This document shows positions 35,880 to 44,782 of a DNA stretch of 64,000 nucleotides, piece after piece. The stretch comes from Deinococcus sp. Marseille-Q6407. Lineage in GTDB: Bacteria > Deinococcota > Deinococci > Deinococcales > Deinococcaceae. The position numbers and the translations under genes were made by a program. Position 1 is the first letter of the stretch. The number at the start of each line of letters is the position of its first letter. The notes below the pieces were generated by a model, which saw only the letters and a program-made list of their open reading frames with translations, did not search any database and had not been told where the DNA came from. Location: NCBI RefSeq assembly GCF_946848805.1, contig NZ_CAMPFU010000003.1, positions 186,001 through 250,000 on the forward strand. Reading direction: 5' to 3'.

Positions 35880-36797
35880 TCAGGCCAGATCGGCGGCGGC
35901 GCTCACGTTCAGCACCTGCGCACCCGGCACGATTTTCTTGACCAGGCCGCTCAGCACCCGGCCGGGGCCAAATTCGATAAAGACTTCAGCGCCGGCGTCC
36001 GCGAGGGCCTGCACGGTTTCGACCCAGCGCACCGGGGCCGTGATCTGCTGGGCCAGCAGGTCCGGCAGGGCGCCCGCCGACTGATTGGCGGCGGCCGTTA
36101 CGTTGGCATAGACCGGAAAGGCGAACTCACCGTAATGCGTGGCCTCCAGCGCCGGGGTCAGTGCCGTGCGGGCCGGTTCCATCAGTGGGCAGTGAAAAGG
36201 AGCGCTTACCTTCAGGGGAATCACTTTCAGGCCCAGGGCCTTAAGATCGGCGCTGGCCTGCATCACGGCCTCGCCCTGACCCGAAATCACCGTCTGGGCA
36301 GGCGCGTTGTAATTGGCCGGCTGCACGCCCTGCAGCGACTCGCAAACCTCCCGCACCTTCTGCGGGTCGCCCATCACAGCACTCATGGCGCCCTGGCCGG
36401 CCGGCACCGCCTGCTGCATCAGTTCGCCGCGCTGCCGGGTCAGGCGCAGGGCGTCCGGCAGGGTCAGCGCTCCGGCCGCCACCAGCGCCGAGTATTCCCC
36501 CAGGCTGTGCCCGGCGGCAAAAGCCGGAGTCAGGCAGGTGCGGGCCTGCCAGGCACGGTAGGCAGCCACGCTGGCAGCCACCAGCGCCGGCTGCTGGTTG
36601 GCGGTCAGGGTCAGGTCCTCCAGCGGCCCCTGCTCTATCAGGGCCCGCAGGCCCGGCAAGGTGGCTTCAGCCTCTGCGTATACAGCCCCGGCTTCCGGGA
36701 AAGCGGCGGCCAGGTCGGCTCCCATGCCCACCGCGTGCGAACCCTGCCCCGGAAACAGAGCGGCGATCTTCTGGCCTTTTAAGTCGCTGTGCTGCAC
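35880..36797 (-). CDS. fabD: Malonyl-CoA--ACP transacylase
   Basis: Loads malonyl groups onto ACP. It starts with FPGQGSHAVGMG, has the active Ser in GHSLGEYSAL (about residue 97) and the His of PFHCPLM (about residue 203). Length 305. The start is a GTG three bases past the fabH stop, with GGAGG just upstream. Confidence 0.96.
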   Translation of the reverse strand: MQHSDLKGQKIAALFPGQGSHAVGMGADLAAAFPEAGAVYAEAEATLPGLRALIEQGPLEDLTLTANQQPALVAASVAAYRAWQARTCLTPAFAAGHSLGEYSALVAAGALTLPDALRLTRQRGELMQQAVPAGQGAMSAVMGDPQKVREVCESLQGVQPANYNAPAQTVISGQGEAVMQASADLKALGLKVIPLKVSAPFHCPLMEPARTALTPALEATHYGEFAFPVYANVTAAANQSAGALPDLLAQQITAPVRWVETVQALADAGAEVFIEFGPGRVLSGLVKKIVPGAQVLNVSAAADLA

Positions 36798-36800
36798 GGT

Positions 36801-37844
36801 TCAGGCCTCCGCCCGCAGCGAGGACGCCCCGCCCCACCAGGTCATGGTGCAGGCGGCCCAGCTCAGCCCGCCGCCAAAAGCCACCACCAGCAGGGTCTGG
36901 CCGTCCTGAATCCGGCCGTCGCGCACGGCATCGGCCAGCGCCAGCGGCACGGTTGCGGCGCTGGTGTTGCCGTAGCGGTCGAGGTTCACCACGAACTTGT
37001 CCATCCCCACCCCGAAACGCTGGGCCGCCGCTTCGATAATGCGGATGTTGGCCTGGTGCGGAATAATCCAGCTGACATCGTCCATGGTCAGGCCGGCCTT
37101 GTCCAGCACCTGCTGCCCGCTTTCGGGAATCACCCGCACGGCAAACTTGAACACCTCGCGGCCGTTCATGGCGGCGTATTCACCGACCGGGGTGCCGTCG
37201 GGCAGCTGCGGGGCGGCGCCGGGCATAAAGAGGCTGGCCCCGCCGGTGCCGTCGGCTCCCATCACGAATTCGCCCAGGCCGTAGCCCTGCGGCACCGGCC
37301 CCACCACCGCCGCGCCGGCACCGTCGGCAAACAGAATGGCGTTGTTGCGTTCCTGCTGATTGACCCGCTTGGACAGCACCTCGGTGCCGATCACCAGCAC
37401 CCGGCGGGCAATACCGGCCGCGATCTGGCCTTTCGCCATCGCCAGGCCGTACACAAAGCCCGAACAGGCCACCGAAATATCGGCCGCTGCCACGCCGCGC
37501 AGGCCCACCTGCTCACCGATCAGGGCGGCGGTGCTGGGAAACAGGGCGTCGGGGGTGCCGGTAGCGCACAGAATCAGGTCCACGTCCTGCAGGGCGTCCG
37601 GGTCGCGGGCCAGCAGGTCCTGCACGGCCTTGACGCCCAGGTGAGAGGCGTACTCGTCCTCGGCGGCGTAGCGGCGCTCGCGCATTCCGGTGCGCGACTC
37701 GATCCATTCGGCGGTGGTGTCCAGGTAGGTTTCATAAAAAGCATTGGTCACCACCCGCTCCGGCACGTACATGCCCAGGGCGATGATGCCGCTGCTCCCG
37801 GCCCCCGCCGGCCGGGGCGCAGGCTGCTGGTTGTGTGTGGTCAT
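36801..37844 (-). CDS. fabH: Beta-ketoacyl-ACP synthase III
   Basis: Initiating condensing enzyme that joins acetyl- or branched acyl-CoA to malonyl-ACP. The catalytic Cys lies in VACSGFVYG (about 124), and the partner residues are in IIPHQANIRI and YGNTSAATV. Length 347. The ATG at 37844 is chosen since TACTTT lies exactly 6 bases upstream; the longer frame (37883) would begin before the promoter. First gene of the fabHDG-acpP-fabF cluster. Confidence 0.96.
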   Translation of the reverse strand: MTTHNQQPAPRPAGAGSSGIIALGMYVPERVVTNAFYETYLDTTAEWIESRTGMRERRYAAEDEYASHLGVKAVQDLLARDPDALQDVDLILCATGTPDALFPSTAALIGEQVGLRGVAAADISVACSGFVYGLAMAKGQIAAGIARRVLVIGTEVLSKRVNQQERNNAILFADGAGAAVVGPVPQGYGLGEFVMGADGTGGASLFMPGAAPQLPDGTPVGEYAAMNGREVFKFAVRVIPESGQQVLDKAGLTMDDVSWIIPHQANIRIIEAAAQRFGVGMDKFVVNLDRYGNTSAATVPLALADAVRDGRIQDGQTLLVVAFGGGLSWAACTMTWWGGASSLRAEA

Positions 37845-37850
37845 GCGGCC

Positions 37851-37856
37851 AAAGTA
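37851..37856 (-). promoter_or_regulatory. -10 box of the fab cluster (leaderless fabH)
   Basis: TACTTT on the minus strand, 6 bases before the fabH ATG. It drives the whole five-gene cluster. Confidence 0.6.
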
Positions 37857-37957
37857 GCATTCCTTGAACCGCCGTTCAGTCAATCTGGGATACGGTCCAG
37901 AATGCGGGTTTCAGACCGTCCGGAACGCAGGCAGGAGCCAACCGGAAGACAGCAAAG

Positions 37958-37996
37958 AGCCAGCGAAGGCAGCTGGAGGACCGCACTTCGCTGGCT
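37958..37996 (-). terminator. Hairpin after amt
   Basis: AGCCAGCGAAG (37958-37968) pairs perfectly with CTTCGCTGGCT (37986-37996), about 50 bases past the amt stop. No strong T run. Confidence 0.5.
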
Positions 37997-38049
37997 GTCT
38001 GAACAGGAGAGGCAAGCAGCCAGACTGCCCACTCCCCCTTTTCAGAAGT

Positions 38050-39275
38050 TCAGTCGCCGCCCAGGAAGACCGGCGCAGACAGGCCGTTTTCCTGCTCGCT
38101 GTAGCCCTTCTCGCGGTGGGCGTTCAGGTCCATGCCGGTGGTTTCCTCGGCCACGCTGACGCGCAGCGGCATCACCGCAGAGACCAGCTTCAGCAGCACC
38201 CAGGAGCCGGCCCCGGCGTACACCAGGCTGACCACCACGCTGATCAGCTGCACCCACACCTGCTGCGCGACCGGGGCACCCTGCCCGGTGGTCCAGGCCA
38301 GGGCGCCGGTCAGCAGGGCGCCCACGATACCTGCCACCCCGTGGCAGGCGAACACGTCCAGCGCGTCGTCCGAGCGCATCCGGTGCTTGTAGCTGATGGC
38401 CGCAAAGCTGGCCAGAGCGCCCAGCACGCCCACCAAGGCAGCCGCCCAGGGAGTCACAAAAGCGCAGGCGGGGGTAATGGCCACCAGGCCAACCACCAGG
38501 CCAGTAGCGGCGCCCACGGCAGTCGGTTTGCCGTTGCCGCGGCTTTCCAGCAGCAGCCAGGTCAGCATGGCAGCACCAGCGGCACGTTGTGGGGGGGGTG
38601 GGCCGCCCGCGGAAAGCCCAGACGCGGGCCAATCATGGCGGCCGCCACCAGGGCGCTGATCCCGGCACTGATGTGAATCACGGTGCCGCCGGCAAAGTCC
38701 AGGGCGCCCGCTTTGAGCAGCCAGCCGCTAGGACCCCAGACCCAGTGGGCCAGCGGCGAATAAATCAGCAGCGACCATAGCCCCGCAAAAGCCAGAAAGG
38801 CCCCGAAGCGCATCCGGTCCACCACCGCTCCGCTGATGATCGCCACCGCGATAATGGCGAACATGGCCTGGAATGCAGCAAACACGTAGCTGGGAATGGT
38901 GCCGGTCAGGCTCCCGGCCAGGCCAGCCAGCCCCACGTGGCTGAGGCTGCCGATCAGGGGGCTGCCGCTGTCGCCGAACGCCAGTGAATACCCCACCAGG
39001 GTCCACAGCAGCGCCACCAGCCCGATAGAAGCGATGCTCATCATCATGGTGTTTAGCACACTCTGTGCGCGGCTCAGGCCACCGTAAAAGAAGGCCAGAC
39101 CCGGCGTCATCAGGAACACCAGGGCAGCCGAAATCAGCATCCAGGCGGTGTCGCCGCTGTCAGGGGCCGGCGCCGCCGTGCCCTGCGCAGCGGCCTGACC
39201 CAGCAACAGGCCCGCAGCCAGAACAGTCAAAGAGCGCTGCAGCGAAGGTGAACGGAAAGTCGTGGATAGGGTCAT
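38050..39275 (-). pseudogene. amt: Ammonium transporter (Amt) gene broken by an internal deletion
   Basis: Amt channel for ammonium uptake, in two frames. 39275-38562 encodes the signal sequence and the first membrane helices through the pore-His segment GGTVIHISAG. It reads on to HNVPLVL and then stops. 38568-38050 resumes at MLTWLLLE and holds the second pore His in FACHGVAGIVG and the C-terminus. The usual stretch of about 37 residues (GAGLLWFGWFGFNAGS and the next helix) is absent, so about 110 bases are missing and the frame is lost. AGGAGG precedes the ATG. It follows glnK. Confidence 0.85.
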
Positions 39276-39416
39276 GGTGTCCTCCTTGGCAAGGACGCGA
39301 TAGAAAAGTTCCAGAAAGGCCGCACCGGGGCGGGAAAACTGCCGGAGGGAACAGGTGAGCCGCTGGCTGACGCAGGAAGGAATGGGAGCGGAGCCGCGTG
39401 CTATACGGCCGCAGGC

Positions 39417-39788
39417 CTAACGCGATACAGGCCGGGGAGCGCTGACCGGGGTCAGAGCCTGGGTATCGGTCTCGCCGGTGCGGATCCGCACCACCTGTTC
39501 GAGCGGCTGCACGAAAATCTTGCCGTCGCCCACTTCACCGGTGCGCGCGCCTTCACAGATGGCCCTCACCGCGGCGGAGACGAACTCGTCAGACACAGCC
39601 ATTCGGAACTCCACTTTCTCGTGGAATTCCACCATGACCCGGGTGCCACGGTAATACTCCACCACTTCCTGCTCGCCGCCGTGCCCACTGACCCGGCTGA
39701 GGGTAACTCCCCGGATGCCCGCATCAAAAAGCGCCTGCTTAACCTGCTGTACCCGCTCGGGGCGCACAATTGCCATGACCAGTTTCAT
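39417..39788 (-). CDS. glnK: PII nitrogen regulatory protein (GlnK/GlnB family)
   Basis: Trimeric signal protein that senses ATP/ADP and 2-oxoglutarate and blocks the Amt channel. A 123-residue protein with the usual start MKLVMAIVRPERVQQVKQAL and a C-terminal GEVGDGKIFV nucleotide segment. The T-loop is short and altered (GHGGEQEVVEYYRGTRV): the site of Tyr51, which is uridylylated in proteobacteria, is Val. AGGAGG precedes the ATG. Transcribed with amt. Confidence 0.94.
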   Translation of the reverse strand: MKLVMAIVRPERVQQVKQALFDAGIRGVTLSRVSGHGGEQEVVEYYRGTRVMVEFHEKVEFRMAVSDEFVSAAVRAICEGARTGEVGDGKIFVQPLEQVVRIRTGETDTQALTPVSAPRPVSR

Positions 39789-39852
39789 TTCCGCCTCCTC
39801 TCTCTGTCAATGTCACAGAAATTCAACTGCATAAACTTCCAGACATGTAGAG

Positions 39853-39881
39853 ATATTAAGCAGTTTCTGACTATTTGTCAA
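39853..39881 (-). promoter_or_regulatory. Near-consensus sigma-70 promoter of glnK-amt
   Basis: On the minus strand TTGACA (39876-39881), a 17-base spacer and TAATAT (39853-39858). The transcript would have a leader of about 60 bases with AGGAGG before the glnK ATG. Confidence 0.85.
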
Positions 39882-40049
39882 AAATATTTATACAAGTCCG
39901 CGCATGTGCTGGAGTGAAATTCCACCACTCAAAACGCTGTGCCTGACACCGGCCGGTTTCAGGTTAGTGATGTTGACTGTTCTAGACAGAGAAAACAGCA
40001 GAGGCGTCCTGTAAAAAGATGCAGCAATTTGGTGGTCAGAGAAAACAGC

Positions 40050-40085
40050 AAAAAAGGCGCGCCGGGGAAGTTCCCCAGCACGCCT
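40050..40085 (-). terminator. Intrinsic terminator of tig
   Basis: On the minus strand a stem of about 15 bp (AGGCGTGCTGGGGAA with its near-complement) is followed by six T, 16 bases after the tig stop. Confidence 0.85.
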
Positions 40086-40101
40086 CTGGCAGAAGAGCGG
40101 C

Positions 40102-41442
40102 TTACTCTTCGGTCTTGGTTTCGTCGCTTGCTGCCACGTCCTGGCTCTGGGCTTCCTCAGCCGGCTGAGCATCTTCGCTCTGGCTGGCGTCGCTGGCTTC
40201 CGTAGCGTTCTGGCCGTCGCCTTCACCGCTCAGCTGGGTCAGGGCCTGGTTCAGTGCCTTGGAGCGCAGCACGTCGGCGTAGAAAGCGTTCAGGCCGTCC
40301 ATACCCAGCTGGCTCTGCATGTCCTGGGGAGCGATGCCATTCATCTGGGCCATCGCCACCAGGTTCTGGCTGAACTCCTGATCGGTGACTTCCACCTTCA
40401 GGTCTTCGGCCAGCTTACCCAGAGCCAGGTCGCGCTTGACGCGCTGCTCGGCATTCTTGCCCAGTTCCTGCATGAACTCGTCCAGCTTGCCCTGTTCCTG
40501 CATGAAGCTTTCGTACTCGCTCCAGCGCACGCCCTGGCGGCTCAGGTCACTCTTGATCTCATTCATCAGATCGTCCTGGCGGCGCTGAATCAGGGACTGG
40601 GGAATATCCACGGTCATGCCTTCGATCAGGGCGTTCAGGAATTCTTCGCGGCGGGCGCCTTCGCCTTCGCTCTGGGCGCGGCGCTCCAGTTCTTCGCGCA
40701 GGGTGGAACGCAGGGCGTCCACATTTTCAAACTGCATGGTGCCAGCAAATTCGTCGTTCAGTTCGGGCAGCGACTTGGACTTGATGCCCAGCACCTTCAC
40801 CTTGACGGGGGTGGCGTCTTCGCCCTCTTCGGCGGGCACGCTGATTTCCACCTCGTCGCCCACGTTCTTGCCCATCAGGGCCTGCTGGATGTGCTCGCCA
40901 GCCATATCCATGTAGATGGGGTAGCTGCCTTCTTCACCCTCTTCTTCCACCGTCACCTGATCGGTGGCTTCGATGGGGCGCTCTACCTGCTCGAAAGTGG
41001 CGGCGCGTTCCTGCATGTCGGCCAGGGTGCGGTCCAGCACTTCGTCGGTAATTTCGGGAGCAGCGGCGCTCAGGCTCAGGCTGCTCCAGTCGCCCAGGGT
41101 CACTTCCGGGTACAGGTCACCCTTCACGGTGAAGGTAAAGGTCTCGCCGCTCTTGACTTCGGCGGGGTCAATCTGGGCGTCCACCAGGCTGAGTTCCAGC
41201 TCGCGCATGGCCTGCGAGAAGTACGTGTTCACCAGACGGTTCTGCACTTCGCTTTCCGCGTAGCCTTCGCCCACGCGCTTTTCGATCACGCGGCGGGGGG
41301 CCTTGCCAGGGCGGAAGCCAGGCACGCGAACCTGCTGGGCCAGACTTTTCCAAACGGCATCGAAGGCGCTGTTCACTTCGTTAGCGGGCACTTCGACCTT
41401 GAATTCGACCTGATTACCTTCTTTTTTGATTAACTCTGCCAT
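40102..41442 (-). CDS. tig: Trigger factor (ribosome-associated chaperone)
   Basis: Peptidyl-prolyl isomerase and chaperone that binds nascent chains at the exit tunnel. The N-terminal ribosome-binding loop is FRPGKAPRRVIEKR (about residues 43-56). A central FKBP-type domain (ATDQVTVE, GEHIQQALMGKNVGDE) and a helical C-terminal domain follow, then an acidic Ser/Gln/Ala-rich tail of about 45 residues. Total 446. The ATG 41442 has a GGGAG site; the longer frame adds a leader without homology. Confidence 0.96.
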   Translation of the reverse strand: MAELIKKEGNQVEFKVEVPANEVNSAFDAVWKSLAQQVRVPGFRPGKAPRRVIEKRVGEGYAESEVQNRLVNTYFSQAMRELELSLVDAQIDPAEVKSGETFTFTVKGDLYPEVTLGDWSSLSLSAAAPEITDEVLDRTLADMQERAATFEQVERPIEATDQVTVEEEGEEGSYPIYMDMAGEHIQQALMGKNVGDEVEISVPAEEGEDATPVKVKVLGIKSKSLPELNDEFAGTMQFENVDALRSTLREELERRAQSEGEGARREEFLNALIEGMTVDIPQSLIQRRQDDLMNEIKSDLSRQGVRWSEYESFMQEQGKLDEFMQELGKNAEQRVKRDLALGKLAEDLKVEVTDQEFSQNLVAMAQMNGIAPQDMQSQLGMDGLNAFYADVLRSKALNQALTQLSGEGDGQNATEASDASQSEDAQPAEEAQSQDVAASDETKTEE

Positions 41443-41575
41443 GGGTCTCCCGTTTGGCCTCACCTCGTGTGGGATGCGGGCCCTGGCCGCGCTGGGCGGG
41501 CTCCGCTGGTGGGCCTATCGTTCAAAAGAGTACTATACACGCTTTTTCTCTGGCTCCGGGGGTCAGTGCAGCCAG

Positions 41576-41610
41576 AAAAAAAGGCGGCTCTCCCCCGAGG
41601 AAAAGCCGCC
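41576..41610 (-). terminator. Intrinsic terminator after tRNA-Leu
   Basis: On the minus strand GGCGGCT (41604-41610) pairs with AGCCGCC (41583-41589), followed by seven T. It lies 9 bases past the tRNA-Leu CCA and ahead of tig. Confidence 0.9.
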
Positions 41611-41618
41611 TGCCGGGC

Positions 41619-41701
<83 letters not shown>

Positions 41702-41810
41702 GCAGTTCTCTGCAGGCCAGTCTTTCCGGGCCGGAATTCCTGAACTCGCAGAACAAACAGGCCTGCAGAATAAAGCAGCCCCCACCTGCCGGGCAAGTTG
41801 GGGCTGCGTT

Positions 41811-41887
<77 letters not shown>

Positions 41888-41911
41888 CACAACTGAAACT
41901 CAGGCTTAGCC

Positions 41912-41940
41912 ATGCTAAAGAAAAGCCCGGTGCCTGTCAA
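41912..41940 (-). promoter_or_regulatory. Sigma-70 type promoter of tRNA-His/tRNA-Leu
   Basis: On the minus strand TTGACA (41935-41940), a 17-base spacer and TAGCAT (41912-41917), about 25 bases before tRNA-His. Confidence 0.85.
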
Positions 41941-42060
41941 GGCGGGCGCGGTGTAGCCTCTACATCCAGCCGGCACAGGCCCACCACCAGCCTGCTGCCG
42001 CCTTAGTTTGTCCCGGTTCTTTGTCAGCTGGGCCGGGTTTTTCAGTAAAATGAGGCGATT

Positions 42061-42089
42061 TTCACCAAGATTCAACCGATTGTTACAAT
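42061..42089 (+). promoter_or_regulatory. Promoter of the PAS histidine kinase
   Basis: TTCACC (42061-42066), a 17-base spacer and TACAAT (42084-42089). It gives a leader of about 80 bases that carries AGGAG before ATG 42177. Confidence 0.65.
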
Positions 42090-42176
42090 ATGCTTGATGT
42101 GAGTGGCGCGGCCCGGAGAGGTCAGGCCGGCGGAAAGTTCCAGCGAAGTCCCTTTGCAGTCAGGAGTCCCTACCCC

Positions 42177-43382
42177 ATGAGCTCTACCGAACGTTCCTCT
42201 ACCGCAGCCGAAAGCCAGGCCCCAGCGCAGTCCGGGTCTGTGCCGGGGCAGACCCAGGACACGGCCAGCGCGCTGGCAGCTGCCCGCGACAGCTACCGCC
42301 AGCTGTTCGAGAATGCGCCGGTCGGCTACGTGGTGCTGTGCCGCAGCGGTGTGATCCGGCAGGCCAATCAGGCAGCCGGGGCCATGTTGGGGCTGGCCAG
42401 CCAGCAACTGGAAGGGCAGTCGTTCTACCACTGGCTGCACCCCTGCTCGCACCCGGCGCTGGACGACTTGGACCAGCGGCGCACCCGGCCCAGCGTGACG
42501 GTGGACCTGCAACTCCAGCGGGCCGACGGCCAGACCTGCTCGGCGCAGGCCCAGCTGGTGGCGACCGAGGACCTGGACACGGCCAGCGAACAGGACGAGC
42601 CCCGGCTGCTGATGGCCCTGACCGACATCACGGCGCTGAAACGCGCCCAGGGCGAGTTGCTGCGGCTGAACCAGACCTTGGAAGAGCGCATCGAGCAGCG
42701 CACCGCCGACGTGGTGGGCATGGCCGGCGAGATGGAGCGCTTTACCCAGTCGGTGGCGCACGACCTGTCGGGCCCGCTGCGGCATATCCAGAGCTTTGCT
42801 GGCCGGCTGGAACGCAGTGACCTGAGCGAAGCGGATCGCCGGGCCGTGAGCACCATCCTGGCCTCGGCCGGGCGGATGAATACCCTAATTGACGCACTGG
42901 ATCAGGTGGCGTTGGCCTGCAACTCGCAGCTCAGCCTGATGCCGATTGACCTGGACCGGGTGCTGGACGCGGCGCTGAAATCGTCGGGGGCTGCGCAGCG
43001 AATGACCATCTGCCGCAGTGATCTGCCGCAGGTGCTGTGCGACATCCAGTCCATGCAGACCGTGCTGGCACAGCTGCTGGACAACGCCGCCAAGGCCACA
43101 GCCGGCAGCGCGGAGCCGAGCCTGGATATCTCGGCTGAGCGGCGAGGCAACGAGGTCATCATCCACCTGCGCGACAACGGGATGGGCTTTAACGCCAACT
43201 ACCGCGCCCACATTTTCGAGGTGTTCCGCAAACTGCACCCCGACCGCGACTTTCCCGGCGAGGGCGTGGGGCTGTCGGTGGTGCGCCGGCTGATGCTGCG
43301 CCAGGGTGGACGCGTCTGGGCAGACTCGGCCGGCGCGGGCGAGGGCGCCTGTTTCTCGCTGGCGCTGCCTGCCGCACCCTGA
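42177..43382 (+). CDS. PAS-domain sensor histidine kinase
   Basis: A 401-residue soluble sensor kinase. A disordered Ser/Thr/Gln-rich start is followed by one PAS domain (about residues 36-160, YRQLFENAPVGYVVL), a helical linker, the H-box SVAHDLSGPLRHIQ (His about 194), N-box LLDNAAKAT, and Gly boxes DNGMGFN and GEGVGLSVV. No membrane segments, so it senses an internal signal. The H-box resembles that of bacteriophytochrome-type kinases. No response regulator gene lies beside it. ATG 42177 is taken over 42090 because of the AGGAG site and the promoter position. Confidence 0.9.
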   Translation: MSSTERSSTAAESQAPAQSGSVPGQTQDTASALAAARDSYRQLFENAPVGYVVLCRSGVIRQANQAAGAMLGLASQQLEGQSFYHWLHPCSHPALDDLDQRRTRPSVTVDLQLQRADGQTCSAQAQLVATEDLDTASEQDEPRLLMALTDITALKRAQGELLRLNQTLEERIEQRTADVVGMAGEMERFTQSVAHDLSGPLRHIQSFAGRLERSDLSEADRRAVSTILASAGRMNTLIDALDQVALACNSQLSLMPIDLDRVLDAALKSSGAAQRMTICRSDLPQVLCDIQSMQTVLAQLLDNAAKATAGSAEPSLDISAERRGNEVIIHLRDNGMGFNANYRAHIFEVFRKLHPDRDFPGEGVGLSVVRRLMLRQGGRVWADSAGAGEGACFSLALPAAP

Positions 43383-43558
43383 ATGACCGGCTGGCCCCGG
43401 CGGCCCCGGTCTAGAGCAGTTCTCCGAATGACGCGTGCGTCGGAACAGCACCGCCACCCGCTCCATTCTCTGCTCCGCAGCTTTGCAAGTCCGTCCTGCT
43501 CTTTGTGGTGCACTCACTTCGCTCGCCAAACAGCTGTGCCAACTTTTTTTCAAATGCT

Positions 43559-44719
43559 CTAGCGGCGGTACACTGCCCAGCGCAGCAGGGTTTCCAGTGG
43601 GCCACGGCTGAAGCGCTGCAGATACCAGCCGCTGAAAGCGACCTGGGCCAGCGCCAGCAGCAGGGCCACGCCCACCGCAGCGGCCGCGTGGACCTGGCCA
43701 TACAGGTGAAAGGTGTAGGGATAAAAAATCAGCGTCAGAATCAGCGACTGCGTGAGGTAATGGGTCAGCGCCAGCCGGCCGCTGCGGGCCAGCGCAGTCA
43801 GGAACGCCGGCACGCGGGGCCGCAGGCTGAGCAGCCCGAACAGACCCACATAGCCGAAAGCCAGTGGCAGACCGCTGATCACCCTGAACCCTTCGGACAG
43901 CAGCCCAGCCTGCTCGGTATCCAGGGTATTCAGATAAGCCAGCACCAGGCCCAGCGGCAGGCCCAGCCCCAGGCCCCAGCCCAGCAGCCGGCGCAGCAAC
44001 GGGCGGTGCTCGGCCGGGCGGCTCAGTAGGCCAGTGCGGTAAGCCCAGGCCCCGAAAGCGAAGAAGGGCAGGGTAAACGAAACCAGAAACAGTTCGCTGC
44101 CCAGCTGCTCCGGAAGCTGCGAAAACCGGTCGGCCAGGATGCTGGCGTAACTCTGGTGCGGCGCAAAATCCGGCGAAAACAGGTCACGCGAGCCCGGGAC
44201 CGTGTTGTAGAGAGAAAAACCGGCCACGTAGTTGAACGCCCCCAGCAGGTACAGGCCCCAGGCCCATTTCAGCAGCGCCCCGGTGGGCCGGCGCAGCAGC
44301 AGGATGAACACGAATGCGCTGACCGCGTACCCGGCGATGATGTCGCCGTGCCACAGCAGGGTAAAGTGCGCCAGCCCGATCAAGAGCAGCAGCAGATGCC
44401 GGCGCAGATACAGCCGCAGCCCGTGCCGCTCCCACAGTCCCGCCGCGCCCCAGCCGAACAGCATGGCGAACAGCGCCACCGACTTGCCGTTGAACAGCAG
44501 ATCGGTCAGCACCTGCACGGCCCGGTCCAGGCCCTGCTGCTCCCAGACACGGAAGCCGGCAAAATCCTGCACATTGATCAGGGCAATACCCACCAGCGCC
44601 AGGCCACGCAGCGCATCGGGGAGTAGAGCACGGTTCTGGGGGGCCACCGGAGCAGGCGCGGCGGCGGGGGGGGCCCCAGACAGCGAAGGCAGGGCAGACA
44701 TGGGCGGGGTTACAGTCAC
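43559..44719 (-). CDS. DUF418 (YeiB-like) membrane protein
   Basis: A 386-residue protein with about ten membrane helices. DALRGLALVGIALINVQDF at the N-terminus and RLALTHYLTQSLILT in the second half are typical of the DUF418/acyltransferase-3-like superfamily. The family may move acyl groups or substrates across the membrane; no reaction is established. The GTG start lies 5 bases after TAGCCT. The 176 bases between its stop and the histidine kinase hold nothing recognisable. Confidence 0.82.
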   Translation of the reverse strand: MTVTPPMSALPSLSGAPPAAAPAPVAPQNRALLPDALRGLALVGIALINVQDFAGFRVWEQQGLDRAVQVLTDLLFNGKSVALFAMLFGWGAAGLWERHGLRLYLRRHLLLLLIGLAHFTLLWHGDIIAGYAVSAFVFILLLRRPTGALLKWAWGLYLLGAFNYVAGFSLYNTVPGSRDLFSPDFAPHQSYASILADRFSQLPEQLGSELFLVSFTLPFFAFGAWAYRTGLLSRPAEHRPLLRRLLGWGLGLGLPLGLVLAYLNTLDTEQAGLLSEGFRVISGLPLAFGYVGLFGLLSLRPRVPAFLTALARSGRLALTHYLTQSLILTLIFYPYTFHLYGQVHAAAAVGVALLLALAQVAFSGWYLQRFSRGPLETLLRWAVYRR

Positions 44720-44724
44720 ACTTC

Positions 44725-44730
44725 AGGCTA
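44725..44730 (-). promoter_or_regulatory. -10 box of the DUF418 gene (leaderless)
   Basis: TAGCCT on the minus strand, 5 bases before the GTG at 44719. Confidence 0.5.
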
Positions 44731-44782
44731 GCGTGAGGAGATGTGAGCAGAGGCCCCGGGGAGACACTCCCCCCAGTGCCTG

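Larger units (their letters stand above)
39789..40101. other. AT-rich gap between glnK and trigger factor
   Basis: The least GC-rich stretch in the window. It holds the glnK promoter, a 14-base direct repeat (CAGAGAAAACAGCA at 39987-40000 and 40037-40050, exactly 50 bases apart) and the tig terminator. No gene is seen. Confidence 0.6.
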
